Assembly (NCBI GenBank): GCA_039621445.1
Contig: CP154955.1
Coordinates: forward strand, 39,316,426 to 39,380,425
Direction: 5' to 3'
Origin: Euglena gracilis
Lineage: Eukaryota; Euglenida; Euglenophyceae; Euglenales
DNA length: 64,000 nt
In this document: positions 50,428 to 61,829 of the stretch, piece by piece
Position numbering within the stretch: position 1 is the stretch's first letter
How the letters are laid out: each line of letters opens with the position of its first letter
Notes under the pieces: generated by a model
Told to the model about the DNA's origin: nothing
Database searches by the model: none
What the model saw: the letters and a program-made list of their open reading frames with translations, nothing else
Program-made: the position numbers and the translations under genes

Positions 50428-50705
50428 TTGTCATGAAAACATCAATGTTATGCTTCTTGTTCCACAGCTTCCAATCTTGCTGGACATTACCCAACAAAAC
50501 TGGTTGCTGGCTCCCAAGTGTCCTCCTCGGGCCCATACCCTTTCCAGCGGACATTCCAAAGGTGCATACCTTTGTCGATTTTGTGATCGATGATTTTATC
50601 GACTACAAAATCGTCCGTCTCAGAAAATCTGGAACGGGGTTTGAAGTGCAGACACGGGATTGGTTTCCCATCCGGTGGTGACAGGTATGGTTTGAAATCG
50701 TCCAT
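50428..50705 (-). CDS. Chromodomain, element C
   Basis: SRFSETDDFVVDKIIDHKID then WNVRWKGYGPEEDTWEPATSF: classical chromodomain with aromatic-cage positions and the Trp-Glu-Pro motif. The clean frame stops at 50,487; after a one-base change it is open to the stop at about 50,427 (QQDWKLWNKKHN). It lies at the C-terminus of pol, as in element A. Likely guides integration to modified histones. Confidence 0.85.
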
Positions 50706-50714
50706 ATGAACGTC

Positions 50715-52092
50715 CTAAACACCATTCGGTAATGCAACCTTGTAACGCCCGCTGGTACCTAGTCTTTCTGGGATTTCACAGGGGCCGAGCCAGAGGGGGT
50801 CCAGCTTGGAAAAACTGCATGCGAGTACGGCTATTCCGTACCCACACGCAGTCACCGGGACTATACACAGGTGACTTGAAATTCTGCAAAAACGACTTCC
50901 GTTTATTTGCATCAATTTCAGTGACTCGCTTCTGGACTGCAGAACGTAGATTTTCTACTTCTGCAAACCAGGTCTGGCAGCTTACACTTGTTCGAGCGGG
51001 TCTCTCCGAGGGGACGTCCCCTATGGCCGGAGGGTCCCGTCCGAAAACCAATTTATAGGGGGAGTGTGGCAAAACCAACCCTGGTAGGGTATTGATATAA
51101 AAAAAAGGCCATGTTACAACTTATATCCAGTTGCTGCGCGAGTCAGCCAGTGAAAGGCGAAGCATATTCACGACGGGTTTCACGGCTGCCTCGGCTCTAC
51201 CATTGCCTTTGGGTCGGTATATGATGGAAAAATGTTGCTCGCTTCCGAGTAAACTGCACAAAGTGGTGAAAAACCTTGAAGAAACCAAATGGTCTTGATC
51301 ACTCACTATTTCATTCGGTAAAACCATTAAGCAAATGCATTTCTAAAAAAATATACTTGCCAAACTTTGGGCAGTTGACCCTGACTTCTGGCATGGAATG
51401 GCTACAATGTACCCACTCAGCCTGCAGACGACAACAAAAACGTAATTGTAAATTTTTTTCGGCCGTTCCTTTGCACGGTTCTAGTTCAAGAAAATACATG
51501 CAGTGGGATGTAGAAATGTTAGGGGGTACGGTGAAAAAGTCCATCGTACCAGAGGGGTACCTCTGCGGGGTTTTACCGCTTGACAAATTTGACACCGTTG
51601 CGCTATCCGCAAACAGCGTGAGTAGAGCTCTTTTTCCCTCCGGGTTGTGCAGTAGCTGCGGCCCACCAACGAAAGAAGTTTGGGGGCCCCAGGGTGACCG
51701 TGGTTTTGATAGCACAAAATCACATCATCAACCAGGTCCTGGGGGATACAATATTTGTAACCCGATTCATTGCAAAAAACCAACGGTGAAGGTGAAAGAG
51801 TATCATTCTCCAGCACTTCGCCATTACGAAGTCTGGTGACAATGGTGTCATACACCGGATCACGAGTATAGTCCCATTCACGAAAGAAGACTGGGGAAGG
51901 GGACTCCGTGCGCGTAATACGTCGGGGTCCGGATGTGCTTCCACGTCCAGTGCCTTCCGCGCACTGGTGCGACCAGGAATACTTGTGACACAGGAAAAGC
52001 GTCCAAAAGATTTTCCGCAGCGTCGTTTCGACGAGCGTAGTCGTCGGCTTCCTGACTTCCATGAAAAGTCGCGTCTCCCTCATCCGGGTCAC
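50715..52092 (-). pseudogene. Integrase, element C (multiple frameshifts)
   Basis: Zinc-binding domain NHGHPGAPKLLSLVG ... CQICQAVKP (frame 52,092-51,481). Core pieces in frames 51,715-51,311 and 51,327-51,121: EIVSDQDHLVSS (second Asp) and YRPKGNGRAEAAV, in which the catalytic Glu is present, unlike element A copy 3. C-terminal pieces in 51,078-50,776 (SPYKLVFGRDPPAIGD, GDCVWVRN) and 50,915-50,715 (LDPLWLGP). At least four frame breaks, so not functional. Confidence 0.75.
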
Positions 52093-52581
52093 CAGGGTAA
52101 TACCAAGGGGCCCGACTGAGCGGATCCGCTACTTTTTGTGTGTGACAAGGGGTATAAATAACCACAATGTTGAATTGACTCAAGAACTCATGCCATCTGC
52201 ATCGCCTTCCGACCGATGACATGGCCTTGTTCAAATCCTCGGTGTACCAGTGTTGGAGACTCTCATGATCTGTCTTGACGAGGATCTGGACGAGACTGCT
52301 GGCCACCAAGGTTCAGATTTCTGGAGTATAAGCACAATTGCATAGGTTTCCTTCTCGCGTATAATCCACTTGACTTGACCTTTCCGGTCGTCACCCTGCA
52401 ACTTTCTGCTGAAGAAAGCCACTGGTCGGAGCTCATTCGCCGCGTTTTGCTGGCTAAGAACTCCGCCAACGGCGTAATCGCTGCTGTCAATTTCCAGTAA
52501 ATATGGTTTGTACGGGTCCGAGATTTTGAGGACAACATTCTCCAAAAGCAAAACCTTGATTTTCTCAAGGGCCTCGCGCAT
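51950..52581 (-). pseudogene. RNase H, element C (frameshifted)
   Basis: YLLEIDSSDYAVGGVLSQQ (first Asp), FFSRKLQGDDRKGQVKW, REKETYAIVLILQK (Glu), then a frame change near 52,290 into LVKTDHESLQHW (Asp) and IYTPCHTQKVADPLSRAP. All four RNase H motif regions are recognisable. It lies directly after RT. Confidence 0.8.
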
Positions 52582-52691
52582 TTGGTCATCCTAAATGACT
52601 TTGGTGTTGTCAACAGCCCGGTTTTTGAGCTGTTTGGTGAGGGGCACCGCGGAGTCGGCGAAGTCGTGAAGTCCCCCACATATATCGCCTA

Positions 52692-53324
52692 TTATTGGGC
52701 TAATCCCAAAAATCCTTTGAGGTGAGTAATCTTCTTGATTACCTCAGGGGTCAATTTCTTAATAGGTTCAAGTTTACTCGGAGCGGCTTTCCGCTGTCCG
52801 TTGCTGAGGATGTGGCCGCAAAATTTTATGAGTATCCGAAACAAATGCATTTTCGCACCTTTCGTGAAAAGCACATGTTTTCGAAAAGCGGTTAATACCG
52901 CGCAAACATGGTGGTAGTGTGACGAGGATATCCTCGCTCGATGTTCGGATGGTGGTCGTGCTCCCACCAGCACATCATCAATGTACACAGTGACAAACGG
53001 TAAATGGCGTAGAACCCATTGAATCATGTGTTGAAACATGGCTGGGCCATTCTTAACACCCATGGGGAGTACCGTCCATTGGTACACACCCTTAGATGTC
53101 ACGAATGCCGTGTATGGTTGTGAGGCAGGGTGCAAGTGCGTTTGTTGAAAACCGTTCTCCAGATCGAAAATTGACCACAATTGGTTTTCCGATTGCTTGG
53201 TGATCAAATCCTCGATCAGGGCGAGCGGGAAGGGATCATCCCTTGTTTGGGAGTTCAGGTACCGGTAATCCAGCACCAGTCTCCATTTCTTCTGACCTGA
53301 GGGCTCTGGAGGTTTAGGAACCAC
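52692..53324 (-). CDS. Reverse transcriptase, element C (YIDD intact)
   Basis: 211-codon frame: KKWRLVLDYRYLNSQT, SIFDLENGFQQTHLHP (motif A Asp), FVTSKGVYQWTVLPMGVKNG, the catalytic TVYIDDVLVG at about 52,968-52,988, and ILIKFCGHILSNGQRKA. Catalytic residues are all there, in contrast to the YIAD of element A. It stops at 52,692 before the connection domain. The preceding fingers region (53,325-53,586) is in other frames. Confidence 0.88.
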   Translation of the reverse strand: MVPKPPEPSGQKKWRLVLDYRYLNSQTRDDPFPLALIEDLITKQSENQLWSIFDLENGFQQTHLHPASQPYTAFVTSKGVYQWTVLPMGVKNGPAMFQHMIQWVLRHLPFVTVYIDDVLVGARPPSEHRARISSSHYHHVCAVLTAFRKHVLFTKGAKMHLFRILIKFCGHILSNGQRKAAPSKLEPIKKLTPEVIKKITHLKGFLGLAQ

Positions 53325-53586
53325 AAATGCCTGGGATGTCTACTCTCTTTTCGAGGGCACAATCCACTTGCGCTGAATAAGCTTCTCATTCATTTCATTG
53401 AGAGCTTGTTCGAGTTCTCCCGAACAACTAAAAATTTTTTGGTGCATTGGTTTAGCTCCTTCCTTAAGCTCAATCTTACAAACACCGACCGGACCGCGTA
53501 TCACGGGGTCGATGTCGCACGCGTATACTGAATTTTCTAGCGCACTGTGAAATTCGCGGGTAATACGTGAACAGAATTCGGCTGAG

Positions 53587-54075
53587 TTAGGATGCTGACC
53601 TGCACTTGATGACTGCGGAAACCGTCAGGGTATCCCTGGGGCTACCGAGCTTCCTCGGCACCGCGAATTCGGACATTCCGAAGGCATCGAAGAAACATAC
53701 GCAAAAAATGATTTCTTGTGTGGGTGGTAATATTTTACCACAACAATCTTCAAAGATTGGTACATTAGTGGGTAAATCCCACCAATGAAAGCATACGTAC
53801 GATAGTTGGGTGAACCATTCCGCGTCCGGAATGATGGGTATGAGAATTACTCCACGGGCTTCATCCCGCAGAATTTTCTCAACCACACATTCGTGAAGAT
53901 TTGGGCGAGGGTGCATCCATAACGCAGTATCACCCCAAAATTTATCAAATGCGTTAGAGTGTTGTGACCAACGACGTGGCAAAAGGGCATGTGCTTTGGA
54001 TGAAAAGGCATCGATTTCCAGTGCCAAATCAAAAGAATCAGCCAATGTCACGATTGTGAAAAACCATCGTTTCAA
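53587..54075 (-). CDS. Dam-like (N6-adenine methyltransferase-fold) domain, element C
   Basis: Single 162-codon frame: ALEIDAFSSKAHALLPRRW, FDKFWGDTALWMHPRPNL, VVEKILRDEARGVILIPIIP and EWFTQLSYVCFHWWDLPTNV. It is collinear with the element B domain (PEVDAFSAKEKRRFVRWWG ... LWMNSPYKKI ... LEKIRRDQARATLMIPRW). The catalytic (D/N)PP(Y/F) position reads HPRP, so it has probably lost catalysis. It lies between the protease linker and RT. DIRS elements have a Dam-type domain but after RNase H, so the placement here is different. It could have a structural role. Confidence 0.6.
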   Translation of the reverse strand: MKRWFFTIVTLADSFDLALEIDAFSSKAHALLPRRWSQHSNAFDKFWGDTALWMHPRPNLHECVVEKILRDEARGVILIPIIPDAEWFTQLSYVCFHWWDLPTNVPIFEDCCGKILPPTQEIIFCVCFFDAFGMSEFAVPRKLGSPRDTLTVSAVIKCRSAS

Positions 54076-55369
54076 AATGAGATATTGACCAAATTAAAAG
54101 CATTACATACGCGTTTTGCGTGTTCATGCACCCGATTTCCTGGGTTGAAGTGAAGAACACAATGAATGGATCCACCAACATGCGGGCTGTCTTCCACAAC
54201 CTCAAGGGTTAATCCCAAGGGAGTTTGGACAAGCTGAGGGATTCCCCATTTCGCATCAAATCCGTACCAAGTGTGATCGCGATTGTAATTAGGAATCACG
54301 CTTTTTGCGTTTCCGAACAACGAGGCTAATACGCGTTGTTGGAGTTCTCGGTGTATCTCCGCGCATTGCGGGCTACAACCGAGTGTATCCTGGGATGTGG
54401 ATTCCGTTTTCGGAATTGCGATTAGTGTCGGATTTTCAAGTAGGCATCCACAATCGAAATCCGTTTGGGTTGAAATTCTCGTGCAGTGTACACATTGGAA
54501 GGAAGTGTAGTGGTGTGACGGGTGTGGGTGTAAGTGGGTGTCGATGGCATGAGCCGTCAAGTGTTGTACAGGTGTGCCTGAACTCGGCACAACTGGTGGA
54601 AAATGGAGTGGTGGTACGGCTGGGCGACTGCTCGACACCGTAATTACTTCAGGCCTTTTGGCTTTCGTCTTGTAACACAGTGGAACGGCGGGGGTACCGC
54701 TACTTGCTTGCCCTACCTCATGTGGAACGCATATGGGTGTGTCATTGGGTAGGGGGGAGGCTTTCTCCGTACCCCGGGTGTGGAAAACGGTGGTTGGTGT
54801 GGTGGGTAACGGCGTTGCTATTGTGGGTAACGGTGTTGGAAAAGTGGTGGTCGTCATGGTGGACGCCAATGGTGGTGGTGATTTGGGTGGCAATGAAGTG
54901 GTGGGTGCTGTGCGCAAACCGTGGGAGTGGCAATCCACAACCAATCGATACTGGCGCAAAAACGGGTATCCCAAAATTACGTCAGACCCGTGAATTCCGG
55001 ACTCGTAACCCCAAATATTGGTGAAATGTTGGATTTGTGAGGGGTGTGAGCGATGCTTTGGGATGATGGGCAAGAGTATCTCGAGCACACATCCCAACTC
55101 ACTACCGCACCTGGGGGTGATATCGGCGGTTGTAATTTGATCGGTTTCTTGGCGCTTACCAAGAGCGTGGCTGGTATCAACCCCCACCGAAAAAGGAGTG
55201 CAATGCGACAACCAGTGTCAATGAGAATTTTGCCTTTGGTGGAAAAATTTTGAATGCGGATTTCGGCTTGGACGAGTAATTCCATTGGTGGTACGCAAAG
55301 TGAAGGGTCTGGCGGAAATACGTTTGCGTGCCAGCTTTCCTGTGAACCCTTTCCTACTTTGCACAACAT
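54072..55369 (-). pseudogene. Aspartic protease and Thr/Pro-rich linker, element C
   Basis: Frame 55,369-54,977 has KGKILIDTGCRIALLF (DTG active site at about 55,215); frame 55,211-54,072 has SDVILGYPFLRQYRLVVD, the second-half ILG motif, followed by a long Thr/Pro/Ser-rich linker and a His/Cys-containing region (HYTSFQCVHCTRISTQTDFD). The two protease halves are in different frames. The linker overlaps the start of the Dam-like frame by four bases. Confidence 0.75.
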
Positions 55370-56523
55370 TCCGAGCAGAAATGTGCAGTGGGGGGTGGGG
55401 GACCCGAACTAATTTTGGGTACCGACTGTAAAGGCGGATGGGCAGGGGGGTGCAGGGTTGATCAGGTCTTACCTCATTCTGTTCATCAGCCCAGAGGTCC
55501 GTGCCCTCGAACCTCGGGCTCCCTCACTCCAAGTGCGAACCGGCTGCAAAGCCAGCAACGGACTTTTTGGCGGAATAGATGGAATTCAATGAGCGCACCG
55601 CCATTCGGGTCTCATTATATTCTCCATCTGAGGTCTCATCCCCCTCCATGCCCGAAGCCAGGGAGTCCTCCTCCAAACAAGACATCTTGAAACCGACCTT
55701 TTGCCGGTTGGAGCAGTAACCACGGTTTGGAACCACAAAGTGAGCAACGGGATTTGTGGCGGGATTCCGCATAACCGGGGGAACGGTATTCCGTTCGACC
55801 GTCAAACCGTCGTGGCGAACGGGTTTCCCGCCAACCATGACCGGCGTACCGGGACTTCCCCGGTGACTCGCGCGAAGAGGATGATCCACTTCGCGAACGA
55901 GATCGTGAAGAATCGCAATTGAAATCCCGTTTTCGGGTAGGGGGTCCAGGTGACCGACCGCGAGAAGGACGGGTTTCCCGACCATCACGCGATGGTGACT
56001 TGGGCCTACTACCGCCAAAGCGGTTCTCCGAAGACCGTGAAACTCCCGATTGACGTTAAAACACCGAGGAACCTGATCCCCGTGAGGAGGTGGAGCCTCT
56101 TGGGCTTGCGATACACTTTCGCGCATCGGGTTTCGGGCAATCCCGAGACATGTGACCAGATTTGTTGCACGAAAAGCAAAGTTTATCCATGTCTTGGTCC
56201 GATGCACGCTGATTCCGCGTTTTCGGTCCCGTGGTGGGTGATCTTGGTGATGTGGGTGATTTTTGCAACGCATTAACCTCAGCCGCAGGGATTCCCGCAA
56301 AGGGATGCGTTTGGAAAGCGGACTGTATGTGTCCCAAAACTTGTGTGAGCTTGAGTTGCTTTGACACATAATTCCAACGTTGGGCAAGAGTCATCTCATG
56401 CCTCGCCAACTGCACGCGATGGATATCCCTCACGAAAGATGGTATGAAGTGTACCAAAACCGCATCGAATTGTTCGCGCATTTGCTTCTCGCTAAGTTCA
56501 TCAACTTCGGAGGCAAGTGCTAA
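55370..56523 (-). pseudogene. gag C-terminal region with zinc knuckle, element C
   Basis: Frame 56,481-56,056 contains helical RWNYVSKQLKLTQVLGHIQS and one perfect zinc knuckle CFSCNKSGHMSRDC (about 56,160-56,200). The part downstream to 55,370 is Arg/Ser/Gly-rich in the frame 56,387-55,524 and others, without a methyltransferase motif. This is the position where element A has its C5 module. Confidence 0.75.
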
Positions 56524-57182
56524 TCATTTGGCATACAAAAGGTCAATTCGCTTCCATTTGCGATCCGATGGCGCGCATTGTCGCCATTTCTTCAACAGGG
56601 TAATCCTGGTGACCAAACTTGAGTTGGTTGAAGCGTATTGCTCAACCAGATCTTCGAATGATACGCCATTACGTATCACCAAATTGCGTGCGTGTCCTCG
56701 CTCCTCCCTTGGTAGACAGTCGATGAATTCCATCTTGACTACCTCGGGGTTCGGGTCTTGGGTGGGTCCCTTTAGCGCCCAGTGGTACCCCCAGTCTCGA
56801 AACATTGTCTCCATGTGGTTGCATCCCCGTCCCATGGGGTTTCACCTTGTTCGCGATTGCGATGGTGCCCTTGAAGTCTCTCTGAGTAAGACGCTGACAC
56901 TCGGTGGTATTCCAGGGGTTTTGGTCTGAGTATTTCATAACACCAAGCGCGTTTTGCAGATTTTCTGCTCAATCTGCACCCCGTGCAGGACTTTACTGCA
57001 CCAAGTGTAAGGTTGGCAGGAATTTCCTGCGAGAATGGCGAAAAATCTGGTGAAATTCTCCCAGTGCGGCGGGTTTCCCGCCGAAAACCTGACGGTTGAT
57101 CTGGTAATCCAGAACCCGTTGGTGGTTGACATGGTCGCGAAGGCGACACATGACCAGTACCGTGTGTGGGGTGTTGGCTCAT
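56524..57182 (-). pseudogene. Capsid-like gag region, element C
   Basis: Frames 57,132-56,935 (PPHWENFTRFFAILAGNS) and 56,938-56,524 (VVKMEFIDCLPREERGHARN, VTRITLLKKWRQCAPSDRKW) give a helical capsid-type pattern with conserved Trp. Frame break near 56,935. Confidence 0.55.
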
Positions 57183-59105
57183 TGCTCGTACAAGGCTGGA
57201 CAGTTGAATTTCTTGGTGGACACTCTAATTTTCGAGCGGTGGATCAATTTCCTCGTCGGAAATGTCCCCTGAAAAGTGGGATTGCGGTGTGGGCAAATGC
57301 AAAGGTGGTGCAATTCGCGTTTTCGCGGGTGGTTGTATCAAATTCGTGGTGGATGTAGGGATTCCTACTCCAGAAACGGTAATTTGAGAACGCGATTCCG
57401 GGACATTTGGAATACCAACCACAGCGCTTACCGCGGTGGGTGGTGGCACAACCGGTACCGGAGTGGACATTTTATCCAATCTCGCGGACACGTCATGCAC
57501 CGTGTCTTCCAAGTGTTCCACCAACTGGAGTTGGCCGCAAATACGGTCAACCTCAGCCTCCAAAGGCCGAATGCATTTGCGGTAACGGGAAAAATCTTCT
57601 CAGTGTGGTAACTTTTCAGAAACGAAGTGTAAATCTTGGACAAGCTTTCCTTGGGACTCCTTCCCATCCTGGAGTTGACCTGCAAGCGCTTTTACTGCAT
57701 CTGAGACAGTTTGTAATTGGTGGAGTGTCCTGGTGGCGGTTTCCACGGTGGTGCGCGAATTTTCCGTGGTTGGCTTTTCCAACAACGCGGAGATTCGTCA
57801 ATTCAACCTCATCTGGCGTGGATCGGGCATTCCGATTGACGCTTTCCTCAAGTTGGAGCAAACTTGTACAGAATGCTTGCAAGGTTTCCTTGTTGTCACC
57901 AAGCATCTGTTACAGGATGAGCGAAATTCCTGTGACTCAGATATCCGAGCACGCAAAAGGATGGGAAGTGCGCGAATTTCCGCTATTGTGGTGGACAACA
58001 AGGTGCAACGTGTTTGTAATTCCCCAAGAGCGGCTTGAATACCACTAATGTCGGGAATTCGCTTGGAAAGTGCGGAAACGTGCTCCTGCAAACCGACAAC
58101 GGTGGCGTTAATACCGCCAATGTCCGTTTGCGATTGGTGTTGCGCGAAATCCAACCGTTGTGCGCAATCCGCCATTTTCGCCTTCAAGGAGGTTAATCCA
58201 TCCTGGTTTGCGGCACAACGGCAGGATTTCTGCTCCAAGTGTAGGATGCGTTCCTCCAAAAGCTGACTTTGCGTACGGGGAACAAAATTTTCTTGCACTT
58301 TCGCCTGAAGTTGCTTCAAATGCTCGATTTCCGAGCACAAATGCACAATCCGTTGTTGTGCTTCTTGGAAAGAAGTAGTGAGTGCGCTAAAATGCTCCAG
58401 TAGGACAAAGTTACCGATTTCCGGCATTTTGGGGGTGGCATTTTGCGTTTGTATTTGTAGCTGCAATTGCAACAGCATTGTTGAACAAGATTCTACTGTG
58501 GCAAAAAGATGGTTCATACCATCTTGCACGTGCGAAAACTTGGAATCATTTCGCGTTTCTGCTTCGTGCAGTGTTTCACTGATGTGTTGGAAATTTTGTG
58601 GGAGCTGGATGCGCAAAAAACTGTCAACACTTTCCTGAAAATGTTTGAAGGTCTTTCACCGCATTTTCAAAATTGTGTTGGCAATATTTGCCGATGTCCA
58701 GCAAATATTTCCAGCAATTTTCCAGTTTTGTGGTGATAACCCTTTGATTGTCTTCATCAAATTGAAAAGCCTTGTTGAGCATGGTTGCGCATTCCGCAAC
58801 GCTTTGGTGGACATGCAAAGTTTGCTTGCTTAGAAGTTGATCCGCTGGAAGTTGACCGAGAATTCGTAAAACATCACCGGGGTGAGGTTATCCATCAAAT
58901 CATCACCATAGTCCTCCACAATGGAAACGCCTCCAGAGATTTCCGGCACCACCAGACGCATATCTGGGTTCCATGGCAATGCAGGGAAAACCGCAGTTTC
59001 CGCGGGTAATCCCGGCAAAGCCCTAAATGGTGTGGGGGTGGTAACTGAGGGGGGGGGGGTTGGAAAAAACACGGTGTTTACACCGAGTTGCACTGCAAAA
59101 GGCAC
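57183..59105 (-). pseudogene. gag N-terminal coiled-coil region, element C
   Basis: It starts at an ATG at 59,105 (Pro/Thr/Phe-rich first 90 residues), continues through 58,818-58,624 and a 272-codon frame 58,616-57,798 dominated by heptads (EAQQRIVHLCSEIEHLKQLQ, LLEERILHLEQKSCRC), then 57,906-57,225. Frame changes occur near 58,830, 58,620, 57,850 and 57,560. It has the same design as the gag N-termini of elements A and B. Confidence 0.6.
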
Positions 59106-59470
59106 ACCGGTGCTTCCACCGGGGATCTTTTGGGTGTGAACAGAGCAAATGGAACGAACCCCTCACTTCGTTCATGGGTAACAGGCGTAACCAGGTGTGA
59201 AGGTGCACGGGGTTTATACCCCCGCCACATCAGTGAAGGGTGACCCGGGATGGAGGATGGTATTCCGCCACTTAAGTCCCGCACAATCAATGAAAGTGAC
59301 GATGAGGAAGGCACATTGCAACCTTGCAACAATAAAGGGCGTTCCGCCTTGTGACAAGGACAGTGGTTGCAATGTCTCTCCTTGTTTCTTGGGGGTTTGG
59401 GAATTGGAACTTGTTTCATTCGAATTGTTCCAATCCCCGTAATCTTCCTTAAGATTGCTCAATGAACTCA
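59106..59470 (-). promoter_or_regulatory. 5' flank of element C, possible leader/LTR remnant
   Basis: No gene. On the minus strand a TATA-like box in a small palindrome, GGGGTATAAACCCC, lies at about 59,207-59,222, roughly 110 bp before the gag ATG. It might be an LTR promoter remnant, but there is no second LTR to compare with. Confidence 0.25.
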
Positions 59471-61494
59471 TCAACAAATCATAATAAATGCTGCAGGGAG
59501 GTGACTGGGCCTCCAGGTACGGCTTGGCATATGGTTGATGTTGAAAGAGACCGGAGTTGGACGTCTGCGAAGAGATGGATGCAGCGAGCTGGCGCGGAGC
59601 TGTGCATTCTCCTGCCGGAGCAGCGTCAACTGCTCCTTCTGGAGCACCATGGCCTTCCGCAGCGCCTGCATCTCCAAGACTAAAGTCTCCAATGCAGAAG
59701 CCGAGCTGGCGTGTACCTCCATCAGCGGCGTGGTGGTTGACATTTGGGAATGCTGGCGGCCAGGTCGTAGCTGAAGGCGTGTGACAGGGACATCAAGGGA
59801 CGCGGGGGAGGGCGTTGGGGGCTTTGCAGCAGCAACAGGCTTTGGCGCTGGCACTGGCTTCATCGTCGCAACTACTGTCGACGAGGAAGGTGCTGGGGGC
59901 CACCGAGCCCTGCCCCAGGTGGAGGTTGACGTCAACCGTGACGCAGGTGTGGTCTTCTTCGTCCCAGGCCGCGGAGGAGGCGACGCTGGAGTCAGCATTG
60001 CAGCACAGGAGCGCCCCCAGCCGCCCGAGTCCAGGGAGAACTTGGTGGGATGGACGATGGCCAGAAAGTAAGCAGCACGGCGGAAAGGTCCGGCGGCGGC
60101 AAGGCGCAGTTGCAAAGGCCGCAAGCCCAACTGCTCGATCAGCCGGTTCACCTGGAAGACGTCAGCGTCCTCAAGCGGGCCCAGCCTCCACCAGGAACCA
60201 CCCGGCACAGGTTGGTGGATGTTGGCCTTCGGGCAGCAAGAAGAAATCCAACCTGTCCCTCAAAGTCAGCCCGCCCACCGCCACCGGAGGTGGGCACTGC
60301 CACATCCTTCTCTGCCGACAGCAGACCCCCAAAGCCCTCCAGACTGTGCAGCTTCTCCCAAAGTGCTGGCGCCTCCACCTGGCGCCCGCGCAGCCACAGC
60401 AAGTTGAAGTTGTTGCGGTCATGGTTCGGGTAGGTGTACGCCGTCCGGAACGGGCGGATGAACATGCCAGCGCAGCCTGAGCCGTGCAGCCACCGCAACG
60501 CCTCCTCCCGCGGCACCGCCAGCAGGGCCACCAGTCCGCCATGCATCATCTCCACCTGCTGCAGGCGGTGGGCCAGGCCATACACGATCCCCATCGCGCC
60601 CGCCAGCTTCACCAGCACGCGCTTGGCCTCGTGCTCAATGTGTGGCTGTCGTGTGGCGGGGGGGGGGACGTACTCCACTCGCAGCAGCTCCAATGGGAAT
60701 GCCTCCAAGGCCGGGAGTTCCCCCTGGAGCCAGACTCTACGCAGAGGGGGGCGATCAGGTCCCGCCCCTCTTACCCGCAAGGCGACGAGGACCTTGCTGC
60801 GGGGGAGGAAGCTCTGTTCCCACTGCGGTGGTGGCAGCTGCTTCTCGTCCGCCGGGACACGAACAACCGGAGCGCGCTGCCCCATTGTAACCAAGTCCAA
60901 TGCTAGCGCCGGGTCGTCGAACAGCGCCGCAGCGTGGGGAAGCAGCCGGCGGACGGCGGTCTCGTCGGTGACGGGAGGGCATCGCTGGCGTTCAGCGACG
61001 ATCAGCACCGTGACGACAGTGCCTGCGTCTTCAAGTGTCGTCTGCAGACGGACCCGCTCCAGCCACCGCTCAAGGTGGGGTCGCGGGGGAACCATCAAGT
61101 GGTGGGCCTTCCTCGGGCCCCCGGCCTGCGGCGCGCTGCGCTGCAAGGCGTCGGCATCTAGGACGTCCGCGCCGGAGGCCACGATGCAGAGGCCCTCCAA
61201 GTCCTCCATCAAGTCGGACAGGAGGTCCGGGGCCAGCTCGCGCAGCCAGCCAGCCTCAAGCCGCGTGTCGTATACGGGGAGAGCGGCGTCAGGGCCGATG
61301 TCGGGAGGCAGCCGCCGTCCAGCGGCCCGCAGCGTCGGGGCTGGCTGGAGGTCCTGCAGCTGCTTGGCACCAGCCGCGGTGTTGGGGCAGCATCTCGTCG
61401 ATCTCCACGGGGATTGCTGTTCAGGGCGTGCTGCAGTCGGTTGCGCGCCCGCCGGCTCACAGCCCACGAGGTGACAATCAGCATCCTCCCCCAA
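59471..61494 (-). pseudogene. ORF1-like protein, probably of a dinoflagellate-type non-LTR element (one frameshift)
   Basis: Frame 61,494-60,148 (448 codons) and frame 60,208-59,471 (245 codons) join at a one-base frame change near 60,195 (VVPGG then WWRLGPLEDADVFQVNRLIE). The protein is Ala/Leu/Arg/Pro-rich and G+C-rich, unlike neighbours. Notable segments: MFIRPFRTAYTYPNHDRNNF, LLWLRGRQVEAPALWEKL, GPFRRAAYFLAIVHPTKFSL, a Pro/Ala linker, and a C-terminal coiled coil (LVLEMQALRKAMVLQKEQL). From memory this resembles proteins encoded next to RT in dinoflagellate genomes; I could not verify it. No endonuclease or RT follows in the window. Alternative: host gene. The start at 61,494 is nominal. 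Confidence 0.5.
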
Positions 61495-61765
61495 GTTGTT
61501 GTTGTCATTTGAGGGGATCTCGCAGAGAACTTGGAGTCCTCCGAGAGCCTGTCAATAGAGTTGGTCAGAATTGTCGGCAGAGGAGGGGCTCCATCTGATC
61601 CATGCAGCATGACGCTGCATCCATACCTCGGTGCTGGAGTGGCGCTTGTGGTTGGTGTTGGTGCGGCCGGCGTGCTGCTTGCTGCTGCTGGTGCAGGCGT
61701 GGGGCTCTCTGTCTCTCTCTCTTCCAGGTGGTGTGGAGGGGAAGTGTCTGAAGGTGGGGAAGGGG

Positions 61766-61768
<3 letters not shown>

Positions 61769-61807
<39 letters not shown>

Positions 61808-61826
61808 ACTCACTCACTCACTCACA
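61769..61826. repeat. CT microsatellite grading into TCAC repeat
   Basis: (CT)17 at 61,769-61,803 followed by (TCAC)5-6 to 61,826. Frames through it on either strand (Ser-Leu or Arg-Glu repeats) are artefacts. Confidence 0.9.
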
Positions 61827-61829
61827 CTC

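Larger units (their letters stand above)
50385..59105 (-). mobile_element. Element C, Ty3/gypsy chromovirus-type element with Dam-like domain, degraded
   Basis: Minus-strand order: coiled-coil gag (59,105-57,200), capsid (56,940-56,500), zinc knuckle, protease (about 55,260-54,930), Thr/Pro linker, Dam-like domain, RT, RNase H, integrase, chromodomain (50,705-50,428). It ends at about 50,385 inside element B, without LTRs on either side. Every module has one or more frameshifts. It lacks any C5-methyltransferase between zinc knuckle and protease. Confidence 0.85.
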
